Part shown: piece by piece, positions 12,071 to 23,240 of the stretch | Layout: the number at the start of each line of letters is the position of its first letter | Position numbering within the stretch: position 1 is the stretch's first letter | From: Solea solea | Lineage: Eukaryota > Chordata > Actinopteri > Pleuronectiformes > Soleidae | Direction: 5' to 3' | NCBI RefSeq assembly: GCF_958295425.1 | Contig: NC_081136.1 | Location: 3,063,811 to 3,127,810 of the forward strand | Length of the DNA stretch: 64,000 nt | Notes under the pieces: model-generated | Database searches by the model: none | What the model was told of the DNA's origin: nothing | Seen by the model: only the letters and a program-made list of their open reading frames with translations | Program-made: the position numbers and the translations under genes

Positions 12071-12321
12071 CAACGTTTTTTAACGTCTAAAATGCTTTTT
12101 TTTTTTTAAATTAAAATATATCAATATATGCTGATGACAAACAAATAATGTCTTGTCAAAACCAGGTCCAAATAAAAGCCAGGGTTTGTCTGAAGTGATC
12201 ACTCCTGTTCTTTTTGTCGCTCAGTTCACATGATGAGATTAGGGAGAATCCTGCCAGATGCATTTCCCACAGTTTCCCACTTGTCGACGACCCTCTTTTT
12301 TTTGCCACAGACCCTACCTCA

Positions 12322-12394
12322 CGCCCACTCTGCTGTGCTCAGTGGATCTGACAGGAAGTACCTGTCAGATCCACTGAGCACAGCAGAGCGGGCG
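12322..12394. repeat. Near-perfect 34-bp-arm inverted repeat (hairpin)
   Basis: Bases 12328-12355 are the exact reverse complement of 12361-12388 (28 of 28), with only the 5-base loop AAGTA between. After one A/C mismatch (12327/12389) a further 5 base pairs form (12322-12326 with 12390-12394). The arms are GC-balanced and unrelated to the microsatellites. It could be a cruciform, a precursor-RNA-like hairpin, or an assembly fold-back. Confidence 0.95.
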
Positions 12395-12429
12395 GTGGAC
12401 AGGAAATGCTGCTGTGCTGCCGCTCCGGG

Positions 12430-12700
12430 CCAGCAGGGGGAAATAAGCCTTATCAATAATGAGTAGGTGGAAGATCAAATTACCAATTTGGAGCTAATCA
12501 CCAAAGTGGTGGCTGGTCTTTGCTTTATCCCTTTCTCCCACTCGCTCTCTCTGGTGATTCCTGCCGCCATCTGTCCGTCTTTCTCGTGGGAGCCCGTCGT
12601 TCTCCTCCGAGCTCTGCACTGAATGGTTTATTAATTCCGTTTCACCTGATTACACCCTGTCTGTGAGCTAGCGCACATTAAAAGGCATTTAATCACCTTT
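12430..12700. promoter_or_regulatory. Candidate cis-regulatory block beside the hairpin
   Basis: Contains CTTATCAATAATGAG, AAATTACCAATTTGGAGC, TTTATTAATTCCG and GCATTTAATCACCTTTGA in DNA of even composition without microsatellites. The pattern resembles conserved noncoding enhancers. It is a judgement from motifs only. Confidence 0.25.
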
Positions 12701-13119
12701 GAGTTGAGGGGAGCAGGGGTCGAGCCAGAAGCCAGGGATCGGAGCTGCATCCTGGTGACATCGGCACCAAGGAAATAAGAAGTAAATAAGTCGTCATTAC
12801 TGTTGTGGCAACTGAACAAAGCTACACCAAATAACAGATGTGGAAACGACACTTAAATGAATCAACTATTGATTAAATTACACTTCTTACCTGACTACAT
12901 TTCTCCACAACAAAGAATATTCTCCTCATCTGGAACTCACTTTCAGAAACACAGAACCATCACATTTTGTATCTGCACTGCTTTTAATGTACCGCTAATG
13001 CTGCATTTTGAATGTCATGTGTTATTTTGTTGTATTTTTATGTGACAGTCTTTAAAAATAAAATGTATAAAATGTTTAAGATTAAAAACCTGAGGATGTT
13101 TTCACTTTTAAGTTTCGGA

Positions 13120-13475
13120 AACATGGTTTGACTTTTTTCCATCAATTTCTGACCTTTTTACAGACCAAAATATCACTCATTTAAATCTGTGTGATATATG
13201 TAAAGGATTTCACTTTCAGTTTTGTGCTGCTCCAACAATGAGTCAGATTTGTAAGCCTTCACAAAATCCACAATCCAGTATTGTATGAAACCAAATTTAC
13301 CTCCTTAAATCTACAACAATCTGGTTTTCTTGCACACTTATGGGCATGGTTTGATATTTTTCAATCAATTTCTGACATTGTACGGACCAAGCAATGAATC
13401 AGCATCGAAAAGAAGTGCTATGTGAATCAAAAGTGAAAAGGTTCAGAACAGTGTGACGTATGTAAAGGATTTCAC
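13120..13475 (+). repeat. Diverged local tandem duplication
   Basis: ATGGTTTGA...TCAATTTCTGAC (13124-13152) recurs at 13347-13375, and ATGTAAAGGATTTCACT at 13197-13213 recurs at 13458-13474. The order is preserved, giving two units of roughly 220-260 bases that have diverged. Confidence 0.6.
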
Positions 13476-13479
13476 TAGT

Positions 13480-15660
13480 GCTAAAAGATGAATTAATTAA
13501 TAAACAGTCATCACATGCAGTTAAACGAGGTTATAGTGTATCTTTTCTAGTTTTGTCCGATGTAGACGCCAAAAATCCACAACTGACCCAGTTGTGTGCA
13601 GTGGCAACAAGTTGGAGTTGTGTATTTTTTTGGAAAGTTTGCATTCTTACCAAATTCAAGTATTTAGAAAATGACTAAAGAGACCACCCACCTAAAATCT
13701 CTGATCTAACAATGACCGTCCTTTGTTAAATGTGTCCAGTAAAACGTCACCACCAAAATAACAGTTTCATCTGTAAGCTAGTGTAGATCCACAGAGATAT
13801 CGATAGTGTAGATCCACAAACAGAGATATTTGAAAACAATGCTAGTTGAAAACTAAGGGCTGCATTTTAGTCTGGACAGGTAGAAAGAAAGATCTTTGGA
13901 GCTGATGACGCAGTTACGCACCTGTCTGGTTCGTATCAGCCACAACTGAACTTTCACCTGTGAACAAAAAGCTCTGCCAACACTTACTTTCAGCACACAA
14001 GCACACACGTGTTTTAGCGTGGACGCAGATGTCTTCTGATACATTGTTTGCGACACACGTCTGGAAAAATAAAAATGTAGCAAAGTGGATGTCGCCTGAG
14101 AGCGAGACAAAGGAGCTTCAAAAGCTCCAAAGCGGAGACAAAACTTTTAAAAGAACACCACAGGAACCCAACAATGCAGCGCCACACAACGGATGAGGAG
14201 ACGCAGTCCAGAAAACAATCGGGCAAACGGCTGAGCTATCAGTGGCAAACAAAGGGCGAGGGTGACCACCTCAGCATGTCTTTGGCCAGGTTAGAGCCAA
14301 AGACAGAAGAGGGGAGCATGCAGATTGTGCAGAGAGAAAGCCCGGGGTCAGCTATAATGAGCCATGAATGTGAGCATCCGACCAATCCTGTTTAATGGGG
14401 TTCATCCCTGGAAAGGTTTCTGTCCTGTCTTGCTCCGGTGTTTGTGTGTGTGTGTTCATTGGGGTCTGGGTCAGGAATCTGCAAGGACTCCGTGACCCTG
14501 AAATGAGCTCCAGGAGTTAGTGGGGTCCCTGCTGGCCGGACAGAGCTCCTTTTATGCTCTAATCTGAAAGCAAGAAGGATCAATATGGCAAACTATTGGT
14601 GCCGGGATTGTGAGCAACCCGGGCCTTTTCTGACGACATCTCACAGGGGGTTGGCAAAAACCCACACAAAGGCAAAAGCCTGCTGCCACCAGTGGCCACA
14701 AAGAGCTGCGGGACAGTGGCACACCAGCAGCTAACCTACTTAACATTCATTAGTGTCAGAGAGGTGGACAGATGCTGCGGTTCTTCATGGATCTTCTCCC
14801 TCTTGTCCTCTCCATGGGGCACATTCAGCAGCGTTTGACGTGTCTTTCATTGGGGGATATTGGAGTTATGGGCAGTGGCGGCAGTGGGCCGCCCGGGGCT
14901 GAGGATTAGGGGAAGAATCTGGGTGGGCATGGATGGACTCACCCGGTGTTTGTGCTGTGCAGAACGGGAGCCATCAGGCGGCCAGGTGCTCGTGCCGACG
15001 GGAGGCCGACGCCAAGCCAGAAGTCCCAGAGGAGGCTTGAAATCCTGGCTTCTGGAAGGTTTCTTGTTCTCCCAGCGAGGCTCCCGAGCGCCTCCTCTAT
15101 CGACAGCAGACATCTCCAGGGAGCTCTCACCTTCACAGTTTAAGTCCCGATGTAGAAAAGGAATTATTTATCCTTGTTTCTTGCGGTAAACCTCGAGTCT
15201 TTGCAGCCGAGTGATTTTAAGCAACGTCTCTCTGTGGGAGGCTGAAAGAAATGCAGACTGTTCAAACAGTTAATAATTACCATCCTGCTAAACTGGGGAA
15301 GAGTCTCTCATGCACAGTGTTTCCTTGGCAAACACAAATGCACACACACACTCACACCACTCTTCTGGATTTACTACATTTTCAGCAACATTGTCTCTGC
15401 TGCTATGCTTTGGTAAAATCTGTGTATAAAAAACTGTAGAATGTAGAATTATTCTGAATTGTCTCAAACGTGTAAAATTAACATTTGTGGAATGTTTTCA
15501 CCCAAGCTGTTTCAAGGACATGACCTTTAAAGGTTTCATATGAACGCATTAGTGACATCTAATGGTGAGACTGACGGACAAGCCTCCGTAAAGCAAGGCC
15601 TTTACCTTGGAGTGCAGCAGCAACAAGTGCCCAATAATAATATAAATAATGACAAGCGGA
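13480..15660. other. Intergenic DNA, no gene recognised
   Basis: A short direct repeat GTGTAGATCCACA lies at 13780-13792 and 13807-13819. From 14180 to 15190 base composition is more GC-rich and several frames stay open for 60-110 codons on both strands, but none resembles a known protein and none has convincing splice signals. Confidence 0.5.
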
Positions 15661-15685
15661 ATCTAGTGGCATTTCTTTAACATCT

Positions 15686-15719
15686 ATTATTATTGTTATT
15701 ATTATTATTATTATTATTG
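15686..15719. repeat. (ATT)n microsatellite
   Basis: Interrupted ATT trinucleotide tract. Confidence 0.9.
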
Positions 15720-15917
15720 ATCAGATAAAGCAGCCATTTACAAGAGCTCTGTGGTCTGCAGGAAACACAGCCTACTGTACAACTCTGGTGACGGAGTTTA
15801 TTTTCAGACAGAATAGTCCACATAACCCTCGTCGTTCTTCCAGATGCAACAGGAAAAACCAAAAGCTTTCAATTAGGATGTGAGCAGCACAGTGAGCCCA
15901 CACAGTGACAGAGGCCA

Positions 15918-15942
15918 GAGCAGCAGCAGCAGCAGCAGCAGC
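15918..15942. repeat. (CAG)8 trinucleotide repeat
   Basis: An AGCAGCAGC run that gives serine or alanine tracts in short ORFs on both strands. The DNA just after it (15980-16090) has CTTAATTACATTACAGG and AACAATGGAGCC and may be regulatory rather than coding. Confidence 0.9.
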
Positions 15943-16633
15943 TGGACAGAGAGAAGGCTTTTCAGCCCAACAGCCAGACACAACATGGATCAGGTTCTGG
16001 GCTGCATAAATCTCCTGGCCTTAATTACATTACAGGGCACAGAGTGGCAAGTGCTCTGGAAACAATGGAGCCTATCAATTCCACAAATCAGAGCTCAGTC
16101 TGTGTGTGTGTGTGTGTGTGCTCTGAAGGCTAATTCTCTAAAGTGTGTCTTGGTCTTGGGGTTCTTCATCTTCAAATTTGTAGTGCAGGGAAATCCTGGT
16201 CAACATGCACTTGGTGTAATATTAACAAGGCCTGAGAACAAGCAGTGAGTGTTTACCATGGTGACAAGACCAAACGTAAGACAACCACTCCCACATGAAC
16301 TTAATCCCAACAATCTTAAACTGAAGCTCCAAAAACATTGCTCTTTTTTGACGTAATTTGTCACAAAAGTACATCGCAACATCCTCTCAGAAACTGTCTG
16401 AGATAAAGACCTGTCTTTTGTAAATCACACTCTGCCTGAAATCTCCCTCTGTTTGACACTACAGGAGCTTCGCAGTGCATTCTGGATAATCCAGATGCCA
16501 CAATGAGAGTTGCTAAGGGAAACGCAAAGGGAGGAGCTTTTAGATATAGTTTGTGCAAATGTTTTTTTTAATGCAAATATTTCTTCCTTCTTTATGACAC
16601 ATCGTGATCTTAAAAAACGACTGATTTGTCTCC

Positions 16634-16720
16634 AAAGGTCCAGTGTGTAACAATAAGTGCCATCTAAGGGTAAAGGTCCTCCGTTCACTGTTCACTTTTC
16701 CCAAAAAAAACATCAGGGAA
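16634..16720 (+). repeat. Fragment with the family D start phrase
   Basis: AAAGGTCCAGTGTGTAACAA at 16636-16655 matches the beginning of family D at 6960. The following sequence diverges, so this is a short relic. Confidence 0.4.
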
Positions 16721-16949
16721 CTACGGGGGCCTTCGTGTATCAGAAAGGATGTTGTTCTTCATCAATTGCTAAGTAAGCTTCGGCTTCGAACCTCAAAAAC
16801 AAACGCGTTGAGCAGTTCACGCATTCCGGCCGCTCTAGAAACACTGTTCCTCTTAAACTTGGAAATTCCAACTTGTTACAAAAACTGGAATGCCCTAAAA
16901 GGCAACAAAAACCAGGATATTTTATTTTGAAAGAACTTGGGAGGGTGGT

Positions 16950-17705
16950 GGTGGGGTCTCAGCATGGCATGGAAACCAGGATTTGGAGTAGAAGCAGAAG
17001 TGGCATTTATACACTTACACAAACACACTTAGGGGTAGAATATTACATTTCTGCAACAAAATGTTACACACTAGCCCTGTAAAGCTGTTACATGTTTACT
17101 ATGATCTGTTAGCATTTGCGAAACACTACAAATATTTCACTGTGACGATGCTAGGAACTTTTCTTATTGTTACGCTACTGTAGCGTGTTGAGTGATACTG
17201 TAAGGTTTTTTTCTATGGTCAATGCCGACGTTTAAGAAGAAACTCGTGTTACAGTCGCTCTGTCAATAATAGAAATAACCAGCTGTGAAACCCTGTTGCC
17301 GGGAAACATTTGTGAAACAATACACATTTTTAAAAGTGCAAATATCTTTAAAAGCATCTCCTGCTGACGTTAAGAGCCTGAACGCTGCCATCGCCGGTAG
17401 CAACTATATTTGGTGTTGACGCCCTCCCCTGGCCCTGAGGCACCGGGGGAGCAGACCTCGGGGATGAGCTGACTAATCTTGAAAAGCTGGAACCATATTG
17501 AAAGAGAGAGCATGAACTGAGAGTTGCTGGGACTGTATTGTTGCCCGCGTGTCAAAGGGCTTAGCTGACAGATTGATGAGATGAGGAAATAACGGAGCTA
17601 ACTGGGGGGTGGGAGGAGGAGAAGGGGGGTGGGGAGGAGGGGGTAAGGGTCTCAGCATGGCATTGCAACCAGGATTTGGAGTGGGAGCAAGAGAGAGAGT
17701 GTGGG
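16950..17705 (+). repeat. Pair of duplicated about 55-base segments
   Basis: GGGTCTCAGCATGGCAT.G.AACCAGGATTTGGAGT is present at about 16954-16988 and again at about 17648-17682, each followed by AGAAGC/GGAGCA-type sequence. The two copies lie about 0.7 kb apart. Source unknown. Confidence 0.6.
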
Positions 17706-18040
17706 TCTTGCTACCAGGCAGACCCGGCGCAGGTCAACCCTCTTTGATTCTGGGTCCTGCTGCTGACAAAGGGCAGCACGCAGTGGGCAGGGCTGCTTTC
17801 CTTAGAACAGCATGAAAGCCCTTGTAATGGCATTTTGATGTGTTTTGTTGGAGGCTTTGTCAGATCTTCTTGTGCTGATGTATGTGTTTATTTGTGTGTG
17901 TGCTTTCAGGTTAATCTTTATTTTCCTCTGACTGAAAGAAACATCGAAAAGAAGTTTTAGATAAAGCCAGTTTAGCTTTTTAATCACTGTAAATGTTAGT
18001 TAGGCGGCTAATTTTCAGCCATTAGTTGTTGGACTTTACC

Positions 18041-18097
18041 AATTTAATTTAATTTAATTTAATTTAATTTAATTTAATTTAATTTAATTTAATTTAA
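18041..18097. repeat. (AATTT)11 pentanucleotide tract
   Basis: Eleven uninterrupted AATTT units. Confidence 0.97.
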
Positions 18098-18595
18098 ATG
18101 AATAATAGTCTTATATTCCTAAGGAATAAACCTGTATACACGTGGAGAATACATGCTAACTCCACACAGAAAGGCCCCCTGTTGAACTGGGATCTGTACC
18201 TTTGACATTCTTGCTTTGAGACCAAAATGCTAGCCACCATGTGGCTCCTTTGGCAGCCACGGATATGTTGATTGAATTGTTGCCATTTTTTGTCTCAGAG
18301 CAAGAAGTTCCCCGGTGTGTGGAGTTAGCACACATAGATTTTCCTCGTATGTGTGAATGACCGCAGTTTGACAAATTTGAAATAAACCCCTTAAAAACCT
18401 CCATGACATGGCATAGCTTGTCATAGCTTGTAGCTTCCACGTATTTGCAGTTAAACTGATCTACAGGGTCGAGTCTCGTCACCACTGTCTCCTAAATGTG
18501 CGGTTTTAACTGAAAAGGAAAACTTGGAGCGATGTTTCTGGAGTGAGGTCTTGTTGAGTACAAGATGAGTCGTAGTTAGCAACCACTAAAATTTC

Positions 18596-18668
18596 ATTTT
18601 TTATATGAAATTTATATGAAAATTTCATTTTTATATGAAATTTATATGAAAATTCATTTTTTATATGT
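18596..18668. repeat. Tandem AT-rich repeat with internal dyads
   Basis: ATTTCATTTTTTATATGAAA and TTTATATGAAAA alternate about twice, so each unit is itself a dyad (TTTCAT...ATGAAA). Confidence 0.85.
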
Positions 18669-18699
18669 CTGGGTAATAAATACGGGCGTGTAGGTAACA

Positions 18700-20460
18700 T
18701 ATATGTGATTAAAGCACAAAAGAAGTTGATGTTGATGTTTATTAAAATGGACCGGGAGATCCATGAAATGTGATCCCTTCTCTTAGACCTTTGAAAATAG
18801 CTTTAAATTTGGTTTTAAATTTGGTTAAATCAAACTGCAGCTTATTGTTTTGTGGAGAGAGAGAGAGAGACAGGAAACAGGTGCCCTGCAGCCGTTTGAA
18901 CCTGGATGAAATGAAGTTAGTGCGAGATAAGAATGACCCTAATGTTTTAAAAAGTTCTTCACTGGGGAAAAATGGAAATAGAAACCGTAAACTGGACTGG
19001 ACTGGACTGGACTCACTCGAGAACGTGCCATTGAATTTATTTTCAAGTCAGGATGAAAGGAAGACTCTCAAACTATAGCTTGTCGCAAAAAAGAAGACAG
19101 CCTAAAAAAGAGAGTTGGAGAAGGGCGGAGGAGGTGGAGGAGCTGCATAAATTTTACATATACACAAGGCTGCAGACAAAGTGATTGTTGCTTCCCCTTC
19201 AACTTTTTTTTTTTCACTCTCTCTCTCTCCCCTTCTTCTTCTTCTTCTCTCCCCCAGAAAACACTTTCCTCGCTGAATAGGCACCTATTAGTGACTCCAT
19301 TATGAGCACAGGACTCTTGAATGGCTCCTCACTGTGCGTCTTTATCATAGTCAGACCGTGAATACAGGCAAACCCCACCTCCTCCTCCTCCTCCTCTCAG
19401 CCTGTATTGATAGGTGCGTTGCTGCTGCTGCTGCTGCTGCTGGTGATGATGGGTGAGGCAGAGGGGGGAGTGAGAAGCCGCTCTCACCCCCTGTTGTGTG
19501 CTCCAGGTGTGGCGGGTTAAGCGCAGCACTCTTTTGTACCGCACTTCTTCTTTACCACTTGTTCCAGTAAAAGAAGCAGAAAAAAAAATGGATGCAGTGT
19601 TACATGCATTAGCTGATCTCCATAATACCATTCCCTCCTCCTCCTCCTCCTCCTCGTCCTCCTCGTACTCCTCCTGCACCCCAAAAACAAGTCAGGCCTG
19701 CGGCGAATCGCTGCACACACCGCCTCACAGCCGTGGGTATTGTTGCCCGGATTATTCAGGAGTTAGCAGAAAGAAAGAACAGGGGGGAGAGTGGGGTGTC
19801 TGTACTTTATCTCCAGGGGAGACAGGAGGCGAAAGCAGGAGCTTCTTTTTAGAGTGAGAGTGAGTTACAGCAGGAAAAAAAAGGCAAGTCTAAAAAACAC
19901 CTGCAGGTCAGAGACGAGCGCAGGGAGGTCGAGGATTAGAACCTCGATGCAGTTTGTCTTCACTTTTCTCCGACTGTGAAGATGCGATGTCGGGTTTTCT
20001 TTGGCCAACAGGAGAGAGACGACAAAGTTTCATATACTTTGTAACTGTATTTGTACTTCAAGCAAGTAAAGTAACATTCTTCTCGCTAACGTGGCAAAGG
20101 TGAATTTTCCAGCTTTAAAATGATCATAAAACACACATTTTTTTGTTACTTTGTTATTTATACAGTACATTTACCCGCTACAGTTCCTCTTAACTGTCTT
20201 TGTTACTCTTATCCGCGACACAGGTCATCAAATAGTTCAAAAGTTTGACATAAAAGATCAAATCATTTATCGAGTTTCTGAGAGCAAAACAAGTGAAATA
20301 ATCCGCATAAAAACTGGTGAAAATCTGTGTATTTTGACTTTTGCCACTGAGTTTCTGAACAGAACCTGTCGCTGTCGTCAGTCACACTGTTCCAATCAGC
20401 AGAGCAAACACATAACTGAGCGTGTTTGTGTGTCACTGAAAGCACGACTCATTCAGCTTT
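18700..20460. other. Intergenic DNA, no gene recognised
   Basis: Contains GA and CT tracts (18856-18872, 19216-19230), a GGA/CTC-rich zone (19378-19400), a GCT repeat (19421-19442) and a TCC tract (19636-19675). Open frames of up to 119 codons here are compositional products of those tracts. Confidence 0.5.
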
Positions 20461-20467
20461 GAAGTTA

Positions 20468-20526
20468 TGTGTGTGTGTGTGTGAGTGTGTGTACTTACAA
20501 CATACACACACACACACACACACACA
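20468..20526. repeat. Facing (TG)n and (CA)n tracts
   Basis: TG tract at 20468-20492 and CA tract at 20503-20526 separated by about ten bases, forming a potential long hairpin of simple sequence. Confidence 0.9.
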
Positions 20527-20835
20527 AACACACACAGAGAGTTTAGTGAGACTTTATGATGAATATGGAAGCATTGTTGGGCCGCGCTTACCTCCACAGG
20601 GAACCATCTGCTCCCTGTCAATGCATCACCTGCTCGTCTGAGCCGTCGCCACGGCAACACGGGGTGGGGTGGAGGGTGTGGGGGGGATTAGGGAGAGGTT
20701 ATAGTTTGGATGGATGGGAGGGGCCAGTGGCAGGGACAGAGAGGAGAGTGTGTGTGTGTGTGTGTGTGAGATGGGCTAATAGCCGTGAAGCAAATGTCGC
20801 CCTCTGCTGGTGGAGAAAGTTGTTAAGAGAATACG

Positions 20836-20862
20836 TTCACCAGCCACTTTATTAGGTACACA
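20836..20862 (+). repeat. Short relic of the CCACTTTATTAGGTACAC teleost repeat
   Basis: CACCAGCCACTTTATTAGGT matches the start of an element widely found in fish genomes. The second copy in the window is at 22742-22785. Confidence 0.7.
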
Positions 20863-20869
20863 GGAGTTG

Positions 20870-21470
20870 TGTCCATTTGTGGTGTAACAAGGGTCCTTTG
20901 AGACTTCGACTTTTTTTTTATGATCTTTTTCTACAGAAAAACCCTTAACTGGTTGCTAAAAGCAAAATTAAAATTGACTAAAAAAATATGATTTTAAGAC
21001 AAATAGGTTAAATTTCAGACTTAAAGCGCTGTAGAATGGTGCATTCCGCACACTAGAAATATTAATATTGAGTAAAAATTAATTAAATAAAAATAGAATA
21101 GAAAGTCCTTGAGGCACATTTGTAAGAGATTAATGTAAATGCATTTTTAGGTTTTTTTCACCACTAAAAAAAAAGAGTTTAACACCAAAAAATATGTGAA
21201 ATTAAAAGAACCACCACTACTAAAGTAAAAAAATAATAATAACAAAGTAAAATAGAGTAGAATAGAAAGTTCTTGAGGCAAATTTGGTCTTCACACATGA
21301 AATAAATATGTAGTAAAACACTGAGAACTAATGCAACTACGTTAAATGATGACACCCGGACTCATGATTTATTTTGCCACATACACATTTTTCTAATCTA
21401 ATATTACAACATTCACTCAGTATTTCATTTAGTTAATATTTAACACTGAGTAAACTGATTTAACTGACTT
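20870..21470. other. AT-rich intergenic DNA, nothing seen
   Basis: Poly(A)-rich sequence. GTAAAATAGAGTAGAATAGA and GAAAGTTCTTGAGGCAAATT at 21247-21286 echo GAATAGAAAGTCCTTGAGGC at 21095-21114, a weak local duplication. Confidence 0.5.
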
Positions 21471-22741
21471 TTTCAATGTGAATATGATAAAGACATTAAA
21501 CTGTGGAGAGGAAATGACTAAAAGTCAAACGTCCGCTACGATGATTATCAGCTGCAGAGTGACGGGTTGTGTGTGTGTGTGTGTATTGTGTCACACGGCT
21601 TTCATGAAGAGTCACCCACAGCTCGGCGTCAGCGACGGCTGCGTAAACACAAACCTGACAACAGGTTCAAAGACAAACACGGTCGCAGGAGAGTGTTTGG
21701 AAGGGTTTGAGACATAAATGAATGAATGAATGAATGTATGAATGAATGAATGGCAACAATCCCAACATTAACATCAGAGATACGTATAAAAGGACAAGTA
21801 TCTGACCAAAAAAATGACTGGTAGAAGTTGAAGTCACTTTTTTTATAATATTACTTAAGTAAAAGTCTTAAAGTTTAGTTTTAGTTTCATTCAGTCGATA
21901 TGATCGCAAATGCTGTGACGGTAGTTTTATGACACACCGAGACACAACGGAAGGCAGATAATGCGGAATAAAGCCAGTAGGTGGCAGCAGAGGCATATCA
22001 GACATGTCCATTGTTCCTGCTGTTAAACAAAATAAACAAAGCAACTGTTGTGTGTATCGCAATATGTGTCGTGTCCTGGTCTTTGTATTTTGAAAAGCAT
22101 ATGGTGAATATGGTGGATATTGAAACATAGAATTCAGCCGTTTTTGATCATTTTAAAGCTGGAAAACTCAACTTCAACATTAACGTAAATGCAATTACGT
22201 TTATTTTCGCTTGCATCTCTCATGAACTGAAGGTATACAAAGTCGTTTGTGTTGCTCTCGTGTTGCACAACGAGCCTCCACCACCCATTCGCAGGTGACG
22301 TAGGAGACAGTTTATTTTTCTGGAACACACACACACACACACCCCTGCAGCCGTGAAGCCACGCTCACCTGGAGTCTGCGGGCGGCGGTGGGAGAAAGTC
22401 TGAGTGACGGGTGAAAGTGACCACGGCCGCGGGCTGGAAACACCCTCTTTGTGTTTGGTCAGAGAGTCAAGGAGAGCGGTGACCCGGGTCACCCTTGGAG
22501 ACGAGATCATCAGCCTGAGGGGGGAGAAGTCACAGGAGACACAGAGGGAGTGAGAGAGAGAGACATTAACACGTGATCCCTCTCAGGGTTTAAAACAAAC
22601 CCTTGAAGGCAACACAACAATTTAATCCAATCAATTTATCCACATACAGACAAACATTCACCTGCAGGGAAACACGACTCCTCCTGCTTTATCTGCTGTA
22701 TATTCTGTAAAGACAGATGTCAAGATCTGTCACAGCAGTCA

Positions 22742-22785
22742 CAGTCACCGGCCACTTTATTAGGTACACCTCCTTCAACTGTGTT
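22742..22785 (+). repeat. CCACTTTATTAGGTACACC teleost repeat, start fragment
   Basis: Reads CAGTCACCGGCCACTTTATT followed by AGGTACACCTCC. I know this phrase as the terminus of a common fish DNA element; only this end is preserved. Confidence 0.75.
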
Positions 22786-22854
22786 CACAAAAAAACAGTG
22801 TTTAACACATTTATTTATAAGCCACAGCTCCACTGGTAATAATCCAGTCTTCTA

Positions 22855-23030
22855 TAAAGATACTTGAGTAAAAGTACGTAAAAGTATGTTACCAGAAAAT
22901 TACTTTGAAAGTCACTTTTCACAATTACTTACTTAGTAAAAGTCTTAAAGTTTATGAAATGTACTGTACTTAAGTATCAAAAAGTAATTTTTCTGGTATA
23001 AAATTTACTTTTAGAAGTAAAAGTAAAAGT
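22855..23030 (+). repeat. GTAAAAGTA-rich dispersed repeat
   Basis: ACTTGAGTAAAAGTACGTAA, ACTTAGTAAAAGTCTTAAAG and similar words recur. A shorter relative is at 21832-21875 (ACTTAAGTAAAAGTCTTAAA). This is a familiar teleost repeat type. Confidence 0.6.
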
Positions 23031-23055
23031 GTTAAAAGAGTGAGCAGTTAGGATT

Positions 23056-23240
23056 GAGCCATGGTGGGCTCAGTGGTAGGGCGAGATGTCTTTCAACTGG
23101 AAGGGTAAGCGTGTTCAATTCCTGGCTCTGCTAGTCTATATGTGTCCTTGAGCAAAGACATTTACCCCATGTTGCAGCAGGTGAATTCATCAAGACTAAA
23201 AAAGCTCAAACAGACCATAATACCAGCTCTTCTTCTGATT
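23056..23240 (+). mobile_element. tRNA-derived SINE
   Basis: A degenerate polymerase III promoter is visible: box A-like GCTCAGTGGTAGGGCG (23069-23084) and box B-like GTTCAATTCC (about 23114-23123), followed by the SINE body phrase GTGTCCTTGAGCAAAGACAT and TTTACCCC. This arrangement is typical of fish tRNA-derived SINEs. It does not fold as an intact tRNA gene. Confidence 0.75.

Noticed and set aside
23056..23130. Functional tRNA gene
   Set aside because: Box A and box B are present but the body continues as a SINE and cannot fold as a complete cloverleaf.
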